From: Spirochaetaceae bacterium
Lineage (GTDB): Bacteria; Spirochaetota; Spirochaetia; Treponematales; Breznakiellaceae
NCBI GenBank assembly: GCA_031257995.1
Contig: JAIRNN010000224.1
Span: 1 to 11,046, forward strand
Direction of reading: 5' to 3'
DNA: 11,046 nucleotides
Shown here: piece by piece, positions 6,441 to 11,046 of the stretch
Position numbering within the stretch: position 1 is the first letter of the stretch
Layout: each line of letters opens with the position of its first letter
Made by a program: the position numbers and the translations under genes
The notes under the pieces: model-generated
Seen by the model: only the letters and a program-made list of their open reading frames with translations
What the model was told of the DNA's origin: nothing
Databases searched by the model: none

Positions 6441-6513
6441 GCGGTTTTGTAAAGCTGTAGCGCAGGGCTTTTAAGCCCCAAAAACCGCAGGACTTGAAAC
6501 GGACTTTAGTCCG
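6441..6513. repeat. Nested palindromic repeat cluster
   Basis: An outer perfect pair GCGGTTTT/AAAACCGC (6441-6448 and 6481-6488) encloses GGGCTT-TT-AAGCCC (6465-6478). A separate CGGACT-TT-AGTCCG hairpin follows at 6500-6513. The cluster starts within 30 bases of the stop codon of the nitroreductase gene and could form the 3' end of its transcript. The style is that of REP elements. Confidence 0.6.
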
Positions 6514-6541
6514 CGACAACCAACCGGGTTGTTGAACAAGC

Positions 6542-7114
6542 CTATTTTATATAACAAATGTTTTTTGTTTTTCTTTCCGGTATGTTTACTTCATTATTAT
6601 CTTTATATCCAATTATCATTGATGTAATTGGTTTAAACCCTTGTGGGATTTTTAATTCTTTTATTAATCCCAGATTGTTATCATTATCAAATGCCTGTAG
6701 AGGGAAATATAACCAACAACTGCCTAATCCAATAGATTCTACCGCAAGCAGCATATTTTGAGTTAATGCCGAACAATCATATACCGCACTTTTAGATTGT
6801 TTTTTTACCGATACTATTATATATGTTGGGGCGTTATATAAACAATTGAAATTTTCATTGTTGCCTAATTCTCTTAACCATTCTAAAGATGATTGTTTGG
6901 CTGTTTCTTTTGCCAATAAATTTATTTTGTTCAAAACACTTTGATTTTGAATGATGGTAAAATATATATCTTCTTCAAAATTAGTTTCCCCATGAGGGGC
7001 ATAAAGTCCCGCGTTTATAATCGTGTTTAAATCATTTTCAGTAATTCGTCTGTCTGAAAATTGTCTAACACTCCTCCGTTGTTTTATAATTTTAATGGTT
7101 TCATTTTCATTCAT
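6542..7114 (-). CDS. Nitroreductase family protein (FMN-dependent)
   Basis: A 190-residue protein of the flavin-dependent nitroreductase superfamily, which uses NAD(P)H to reduce nitro compounds, quinones or similar acceptors in the cytoplasm, usually as a dimer. The FMN phosphate-binding motif RRSVRQF is at residues 13-19. The central helix SALTQNMLLAVESIGLGSCW is at about 115-134, and the C-terminal FKPITSMIIGY strand at about 160-170 is typical. Length is normal for the small subfamily. The start has a GGAGGGG ribosome-binding site seven bases before the ATG. The gene is far richer in A and T than its neighbours and prefers AT-ending codons, which suggests recent transfer. It is flanked by repeats on both sides and stands alone. 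The physiological substrate cannot be told. Confidence 0.88.
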   Translation of the reverse strand: MNENETIKIIKQRRSVRQFSDRRITENDLNTIINAGLYAPHGETNFEEDIYFTIIQNQSVLNKINLLAKETAKQSSLEWLRELGNNENFNCLYNAPTYIIVSVKKQSKSAVYDCSALTQNMLLAVESIGLGSCWLYFPLQAFDNDNNLGLIKELKIPQGFKPITSMIIGYKDNNEVNIPERKTKNICYIK

Positions 7115-7152
7115 AATATTTCCCCTCCCTTTTTCTTACCGATAATCCCCAT

Positions 7153-7239
7153 AACCACAGACGGCACGAATAAAGAAGTGTCCGCAACGAAAATCCGCGT
7201 CCATCTGTCTTATCCGTACCATCTGCGGTTAACCGTGAT
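7153..7239. repeat. Dispersed ~87-bp repeat, copy downstream of the TPR gene
   Basis: The segment from AACCACAGAC to ACCGTGAT matches 8306-8391 at roughly four positions in five over its whole length, in the same orientation. Shared anchors are GTCCGCAAC, GCGTCCATC, TATCCG and ATCTGCGGTT. It lies between the nitroreductase start and the TPR stop. Confidence 0.7.
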
Positions 7240-7301
7240 GAAACCGTGATTAAGCCGGACGTTACCCCGATTAGACCATCTATCGGTTGAACACGGCATC
7301 C

Positions 7302-8168
7302 TTACAACTTATAATAGGCGATCAAAGATTTCGCCTGTTTTTTGGCCGCCGCATCTCCTATTCTTATCGTTTTATCGAAATACGCTTTTGCTTTAACATT
7401 GTCTTTCATTTCCGCATACAGTCTTCCGATGTTGATTAAAATGACATAGTCATTGCCATCCGCTTTTTCCGCCGTTAACAAATAATCCAGCGCGGTTTCA
7501 TATTCGTCCCGATAAATATAATACACGGCCAATATATTATACGCGAACGTGCTTTCCGGGTACGTTTTTATTTGCAGTTGGGCACAGTTGATCAGAGCGT
7601 TTGCCGCATCGTCTGACGGCGAGTTCAATAAAGTTTCATAATACCGGGAAACATACCCTAAAAAATAATTTTTTCCGTTATCAACCGGTTTGTTGTCTCC
7701 CAACGCCCATGAAGCGTTATACTTTGACGACATCTCTATCACGTTGAACAATGTTTCCCCCGCGCCTTTGAAATCCTCTATTTCAAACAACAATTCTATT
7801 TTTCCCCAATGCATATCGAGCCGGTTCGGGGCAAACGCCAAGCCCTTGTCCAAATATTTTATTCCTTCGTAGACATTCTTCTTATTGTATTCCCGCTTGG
7901 CGTATACACCGTATCTTCCGTCGGGCATTTTTCCCATAGCGGTGCCTTCGGCCGCGTCAAGATTACAATAATAATTAAAGAAGCCGATATACAGCTCAGG
8001 ATTCGCCGGTTCCGCCTTTTCCCATTTTTCCAACAGGGCTTTCAACTCGTTAAACTGACCGTTTCTCAGCAATCTGAGATATTGATCCTTGTAACTCTCC
8101 TGCGCGGCCAGATGACAAACCGGCATCACGAAAAGAAAACCAATAAAAGCATACTTCATTTTTGACAT
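7302..8168 (-). CDS. Exported tetratricopeptide-repeat protein
   Basis: A 288-residue protein starting MSKMKYAFIGFLFVMPVCHLAAQES, a signal peptide with probable cleavage after LAA; no lipobox is present, so a soluble periplasmic or secreted protein is expected. At least two C-terminal TPR units are visible: FAYNILAVYYIYRDEYETAL with its continuation DYLLTAEKADG, and YVILINIGRLYAEMKDNVKA with AYFDKTI. Earlier helices (NELKALLEKWEKAEPANPEL, YEGIKYLDKGLAFAPNRLD) have the same spacing. TPR proteins hold partner proteins, but the partner is unknown. The frame is open up to 8303, but that part crosses the promoter and a repeat. The start at 8168 has an AGAAAGG site just upstream; a second ATG three codons in is an alternative. 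The gene is monocistronic. Confidence 0.8.
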   Translation of the reverse strand: MSKMKYAFIGFLFVMPVCHLAAQESYKDQYLRLLRNGQFNELKALLEKWEKAEPANPELYIGFFNYYCNLDAAEGTAMGKMPDGRYGVYAKREYNKKNVYEGIKYLDKGLAFAPNRLDMHWGKIELLFEIEDFKGAGETLFNVIEMSSKYNASWALGDNKPVDNGKNYFLGYVSRYYETLLNSPSDDAANALINCAQLQIKTYPESTFAYNILAVYYIYRDEYETALDYLLTAEKADGNDYVILINIGRLYAEMKDNVKAKAYFDKTIRIGDAAAKKQAKSLIAYYKL

Positions 8169-8216
8169 AAAACCTTTCTTATAAATATAAATAATCCGTA
8201 ATTTTCTCAGGCCTCT

Positions 8217-8246
8217 ATTATAACAGTCTGTGCTCTTTTTTGTCAA
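8217..8246 (-). promoter_or_regulatory. Consensus sigma70-type promoter of the TPR gene
   Basis: The minus strand has -35 TTGACA (8246-8241), an 18-base spacer and -10 TATAAT (8222-8217). Both hexamers match the consensus exactly. Transcription would start about 40 bases before the ATG at 8168, which fixes the start downstream of 8217. Confidence 0.8.
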
Positions 8247-8275
8247 CAGAAAACGTATGACACAGAAAACGTATG
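8246..8275. repeat. Two tandem 14-bp direct repeats next to the TPR promoter
   Basis: ACAGAAAACGTATG occurs at 8246-8259 and again at 8262-8275, a 16-base period. On the minus strand the pair ends exactly at the -35 box. This layout suits a regulator-binding site, either activating or repressing, though a chance tandem duplication is possible. Confidence 0.5.
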
Positions 8276-8305
8276 GCTCGCCAAGACAAACGCATAGAAT
8301 CACAA

Positions 8306-8391
8306 AACCACAGACAACGCGAATAAAAAAGCGTCCGCAACAAAAAATCTGCGTCCATCCCCTATCCGCGCTATCTGCGGTTTATTGTGAT
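8306..8391. repeat. Dispersed ~87-bp repeat, copy upstream of the TPR gene
   Basis: Partner of 7153-7239, in direct orientation, so the TPR gene is bracketed by the two copies. It lies between the groEL stop and the TPR promoter. Confidence 0.7.
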
Positions 8392-8426
8392 ACTTGGCGG
8401 TCGATTAACAGCCGATTTCCAGCCGT

Positions 8427-10070
8427 TTAATAATCCATGCCGCCCATACCACCCATGCCGCCCGGGGGCATCGCCGGTTCTTTCTTCTCCGGGATGTCCG
8501 TGATCGCGCATTCGGTGGTGAGGAGGAGGCTGGCGACGGAGGCCGCGTTCTGCAACGCCGAACGGGTTACCTTGGCCGGATCGATGATACCGGCCTTCAC
8601 CATGTCCACCCACTCCATCTTGGCCGCATCGAAGCCGATACCGGCTTTCTCGTGCTTGGCCTTGTCCGCGATGATCGCCCCGTCCGTACCGGCGTTCTCC
8701 GCGATTTGGCGGATCGGTTCCTCAAGCGCGCGTTTCACGATCTTGAAGCCGACCTTTTCCCCGTCCGTGAGTTTGGACAGATCGGCCTTTTCAAGCGCAA
8801 GCTCGGCGCTGATGAGCGCGATCTCGCCGCCGGGAACGATGCCCTCGTCCAGCGCGGCGCGGGTCGCGGAAAGCGCGTCCTCGACACGGTGCTTCTTCTC
8901 TTTCAGCTCGACCTCGGTAGCCGCACCGACATTGATCACCGCGACACCGCCGGCCAGCTTTGCAAGCCGCTCCTGAAGTTTTTCGCGGTCATAATCGGAC
9001 GTGGTGTTCTCGATCTCGGCCTTGATCTGGGTGATACGATCCTTGATCGCCTTCTGAGCGCCCGCGCCGTTGACGATCGTCGTGTTATCCTTGTCGATCT
9101 TCACCGTCTTCGCCTTGCCCAGTTGCTTGATCTCGGTGTTTTCCAGCTTGAGCCCCAGTTCCTCGGTGATGACCTCGCCCCCCGTGAGGATGGCGATGTC
9201 TTCCAGCATAGCCTTCCGCCGGTCGCCAAAGCCGGGGGCCTTGACCGCCACCGCATGCAACGTGCCGCGCAGACTGTTGAGAATGAGCGTGGAAAGCGCC
9301 TCGCCGTCCACGTCCTCCGCGATGATGAGGATCGGTTTTCCCGTCTGGGCGATCTTCTCAAGCACCGGCAACAAGTCCTTCATAGAAGAAATCTTCTTGT
9401 CGTGAATGAGAATGTAAGCGTCCTCGTAGACCGTGCTCATCGTGTCGCGATCGGTTACAAAGTAAGCCGAGATGTACCCCCGGTCAAACTGCATCCCTTC
9501 CACGAAATCAATGGTCGTCTCCATCGTCTTGGATTCCTCGACCGTGATAACGCCGTCCTTCCCGACCTTGTCCATCGCGTCCGCAATCGTGTTGCCGATC
9601 TCGACATCGTTGTTCGCGGACACAGACGCGACATGGGAAATTTCCTCCTTGTCTCCGCCGATGGGCTTCGCGATCCGCTTGATCTCGGCGATAGCAAGCT
9701 CGACCGCCTTGTCGATACCGCGCTTCACCTCGATAGGCGTGTTCCCCGCCGCGACCACCGCGAGCCCCTCTTTCACGAGCGAGTAGGCAAGCACCGTCGC
9801 CGTCGTCGTCCCGTCACCCGCAACGTCGTTCGTCTTCGTAGCGACTTCCTTGAGCAACTGAGCCCCCATGTTTTCATAGGGATCAGACAGCTCGATCTCT
9901 TTCGCCACGGACACGCCGTCCTTCGTCACCGTAGGCGCGCCGAACTTCTTGTCGATCAGCACGTTGCGCCCCTTGGGTCCAAGCGTCACCTTGACCGCCT
10001 TGGAAATTTGCTCCACCCCCGACAGCAGTTTCCGTCGGGCGTCCTCGTTAAAAAGCAGTTGTTTAGCCAT
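8427..10070 (-). CDS. groEL: 60-kDa chaperonin GroEL
   Basis: A 547-residue chaperonin that forms the double heptameric ring folding proteins in its ATP-driven cavity. The sequence is colinear with GroEL throughout. TLGPKGRNV is at about 29-37, the nucleotide motif GDGTTTAT at 85-92 (catalytic Asp86), the apical GFGDRRKAMLED at about 280-291, Asp398 is in place, and the tail ends in GGMGGMGGMDY. The start has AGGAGAGG shortly before the ATG. An oddity: the usual GIVPGGG near the ATP site reads GIVPGGE, with Glu416 for glycine. No groES precedes it; the upstream 600 bases hold only IS remnants. No CIRCE operator (TTAGCACTC-N9-GAGTGCTAA) is visible. The sequence is of spirochaete type as far as can be judged without a search. 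Confidence 0.98.
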   Translation of the reverse strand: MAKQLLFNEDARRKLLSGVEQISKAVKVTLGPKGRNVLIDKKFGAPTVTKDGVSVAKEIELSDPYENMGAQLLKEVATKTNDVAGDGTTTATVLAYSLVKEGLAVVAAGNTPIEVKRGIDKAVELAIAEIKRIAKPIGGDKEEISHVASVSANNDVEIGNTIADAMDKVGKDGVITVEESKTMETTIDFVEGMQFDRGYISAYFVTDRDTMSTVYEDAYILIHDKKISSMKDLLPVLEKIAQTGKPILIIAEDVDGEALSTLILNSLRGTLHAVAVKAPGFGDRRKAMLEDIAILTGGEVITEELGLKLENTEIKQLGKAKTVKIDKDNTTIVNGAGAQKAIKDRITQIKAEIENTTSDYDREKLQERLAKLAGGVAVINVGAATEVELKEKKHRVEDALSATRAALDEGIVPGGEIALISAELALEKADLSKLTDGEKVGFKIVKRALEEPIRQIAENAGTDGAIIADKAKHEKAGIGFDAAKMEWVDMVKAGIIDPAKVTRSALQNAASVASLLLTTECAITDIPEKKEPAMPPGGMGGMGGMDY

Positions 10071-10113
10071 ATTCCTCTCCTATATTGAGAAAATTGAATG
10101 TAGTTTTGAATAG

Positions 10114-10142
10114 AAAGTATCAAAAAACGAAAAAAAGTGCAA
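10114..10142 (-). promoter_or_regulatory. Probable groEL promoter
   Basis: The minus strand has TTGCAC (10142-10137), a 17-base spacer and TACTTT (10119-10114), about 45 bases before the start codon. A TTGACG lies 17 bases further upstream (10165-10160) but has no -10-like box at the right distance. The region above is a strongly A/T-rich tract that could act as an UP element. Confidence 0.45.
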
Positions 10143-10202
10143 GTGTTTTGCGAATTTTTCGTCAAGTTTTTTAAAAATTTTTCAAAAACGAGCAAATTTC
10201 TC

Positions 10203-10448
10203 TCAAACAGACTGTGATGGGGGATGTTTCCCCCTCGCTAGGCGCGCGCACCACGCCCTCAACGACAGACGCTTCCTTTCTGTCTTTTGAGTGTTTTTCT
10301 TCGTAACAATCAGAACCTCTGATGAAAAACGCTCATAATGCACATAGTTTCCACCGGCATAGACCTTCCCCATGTTAAGCGTCGCGGGCAATTCCAGCAA
10401 CTTGTCCGGATTTTTATGTTCCCTCGTCCCCGGCCTCAATCGCGGCAT
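10203..10448 (-). pseudogene. IS1-family transposase remnant (C-terminal part)
   Basis: The 81-codon reading contains GTREHKNPDKLLEL, GKVYAGGNYVHYERF and TKKNTQKTERKRLSLRAW followed by CARLARGK. This is the C-terminal region of IS1-type (InsB-like) transposases, where a '(K)NTQ-x-IERK-H/R-L-S-L-R-T' block near the end is characteristic. The N-terminal zinc-binding and HTH part is absent, and the end runs straight into the AGCGAGGGGG hairpin repeat at 10219-10239, which replaces the expected last residues. The ATG at 10448 is not a true start. It is an inactive fragment. Confidence 0.65.
10219..10239 (-). repeat. AGCGAGGGGG palindromic repeat, copy 3
   Basis: GGGGGA-TGT-TTCCCCC followed by TCGCT on the plus strand. 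It forms the last codons of the IS1 remnant's reading frame, which means it joined the IS sequence after insertion or marks the breakpoint. Confidence 0.6.
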
Positions 10449-10586
10449 TTATCACAGGGGGCCGCAGGTAGCACCGTTTACGGTAAAACGTGATTTTTCA
10501 TCTTTACTTACCTTTTTTACGATTTTTCTCACTCAAATTAAAGCAAAACCGCCACTCAACGTCTTATATAGTATGGAGGTTTTTAT

Positions 10587-10628
10587 ATGGCCGATTTTTT
10601 TTTGAAGTGCGAAAGTAGAAAGGTATAG
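10587..10628 (+). pseudogene. Possible 5' end of a gene cut by the IS30 element
   Basis: A GGAGG site at 10575-10579 stands seven bases before an ATG that opens MADFFLKCESRKV and then meets a stop at 10626. The good ribosome-binding site next to a start codon and the immediate loss of the frame near the expected left end of the IS30 element fit an interrupted gene. The evidence is slight, since only 13 codons are visible. Confidence 0.3.
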
Positions 10629-10629
10629 A
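10602..10629 (+). promoter_or_regulatory. Possible promoter of the IS30-family transposase
   Basis: TTGAAG (10602-10607), a 16-base spacer and TATAGA (10624-10629). The predicted start, near 10636, would fall inside the left arm of the inverted repeat at 10631-10640. A TATAAA at 10652-10657 is an alternative -10 box without a clear -35 box. Confidence 0.3.
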
Positions 10630-10630
10630 A

Positions 10631-10694
10631 ACGGCATCGTAAACACGGCAGTATAAAGTTGCAAAACCAAACTATCGGAGGTAAACGATGCCGT
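10631..10694 (+). promoter_or_regulatory. Inverted repeat covering the transposase start codon
   Basis: ACGGCATCGT (10631-10640) and ACGATGCCGT (10685-10694) are perfect 10-base complements 44 bases apart. The right arm contains the ATG at 10688-10690, and the ribosome-binding site GGAGG (10678-10682) is just outside. In an RNA carrying both arms the start codon would be base-paired. Confidence 0.5.
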
Positions 10695-11046
10695 ATACAC
10701 ACTATAACACAGACGAAAGAAACGCGCTACAGGCAATGGCGGGCATGGGACTGCCCAAAAGCTATATGACGGTGATAGCGGGCAAGCGCCAAAGCAGCAT
10801 ATACCGCGAGTTCAATCGCAACGGGTCGGGGGGCGTGTACACCGGCAATGAAGCTCAGGCGATGAGCGAACAGAGGCGGCTGGATACCAAGCCATGTCCC
10901 AAAACTGACGATGACGCGCTTATGAACGAGATCGCCGCTCTGTTCAAAAAAGACCTGTCGCCGGATCAGATTTCAGGCCGGTTGAGGACACAATACCCCA
11001 ATGAGCCGGAAAAACAGGCTTCAACATCGGCCGTCTACAAGCATAT
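10688..11046 (+). CDS. IS30-family transposase, 5' part (runs off the window)
   Basis: The 119 visible codons begin MPYTHYNTDERNALQAMAGM and include an N-terminal helix-turn-helix of the HTH_38 kind (IAGKRQSSIYREFNRN, with the S-x-I-x-R-E-x-x-R pattern). Then comes KKDLSPDQISGRL followed by a TQYP and SAVYKH segment, the second DNA-binding region typical of IS30 (LSP-x-Q-I-x-x-R-L ... IYxxI). The DDE catalytic domain lies beyond the edge. GGAGG six bases before the ATG supports the start. No stop occurs before the end, so the copy may be intact and active. Confidence 0.88.
   Translation, partial: MPYTHYNTDERNALQAMAGMGLPKSYMTVIAGKRQSSIYREFNRNGSGGVYTGNEAQAMSEQRRLDTKPCPKTDDDALMNEIAALFKKDLSPDQISGRLRTQYPNEPEKQASTSAVYKH

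Noticed and set aside
8169..8303. Upstream extension of the TPR protein to 8303
   Set aside because: It runs through the consensus promoter and into a repeat, and would put a non-signal segment before an obvious signal peptide.
8652..10088. 478-codon plus-strand ORF opposite groEL
   Set aside because: Antisense shadow of groEL.
10071..10200. CIRCE operator or sigma32 promoter before groEL
   Set aside because: No TTAGCACTC/GAGTGCTAA pair and no CCCCAT-type -10 box were found.
1..11046. tRNA, rRNA or CRISPR array
   Set aside because: No tRNA arms with a CCA-type end, no rRNA sequence, and no regularly spaced repeats with unique spacers; the repeats seen are dispersed palindromes.

Overview
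The window looks like a spirochaete chromosome of the Treponema type, close to the termite-gut nitrogen-cycling lineages. This is an inference from the GroEL sequence, from a divergent nitrogenase-like operon beside many short palindromic repeats, and from the GC-rich coding style; no 16S gene is present to confirm it. Almost every intact gene lies on the minus strand.

Left part (1-1931). A partial gene runs off the left edge behind a good sigma70-type promoter. Next come a Rho-independent terminator, a 51-codon ORF whose start resembles REP-associated (Y1) transposases, a stretch of repeats, and a GT4-type glycosyltransferase reduced by an internal deletion to its first ~15 codons joined out of frame to its C-terminal ~100 codons. 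The ~670 bases that follow hold only repeats and unidentified remnants. This is a decayed region.

Central part (1932-5908). The main content is a minus-strand operon of three nitrogenase-like genes in the order D-K-H. It has a promoter (TTGACG-N17-TAGTAT) just before D. D and K abut with no spacing. A 213-base spacer packed with GC-rich palindromes separates K from H. H is a canonical nitrogenase-type Fe protein with its P-loop and both [4Fe-4S] cysteines. D and K each keep three cysteines placed as P-cluster ligands. D also keeps the cysteine corresponding to FeMo-cofactor ligand Cys275, but has lost the residues corresponding to His442, His195, Gln191 and Arg359. This is therefore probably not a dinitrogen-fixing enzyme. 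It is best read as a 'group IV' nitrogenase-like reductase (the clade that includes methylthio-alkane reductase) or a NifEN-like relative, with an unknown substrate. No nifB, nifE, nifN or electron-transfer gene is present.

Right part (5909-11046). About 630 bases of palindromic repeats come first. They are followed by an AT-rich nitroreductase gene that looks foreign, then an exported TPR protein with a near-perfect promoter and flanking copies of an ~87-base repeat. Next is a solitary groEL without groES. An IS1-family transposase remnant follows, and finally the 5' end of an IS30-family transposase running off the right edge on the plus strand. The IS30 start codon lies in one arm of a 10-bp inverted repeat, which could silence read-through translation.

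Overall this is an accessory region shaped by insertion sequences and several families of dispersed palindromes around one metabolic operon of unusual type. groEL is the only obvious housekeeping gene.
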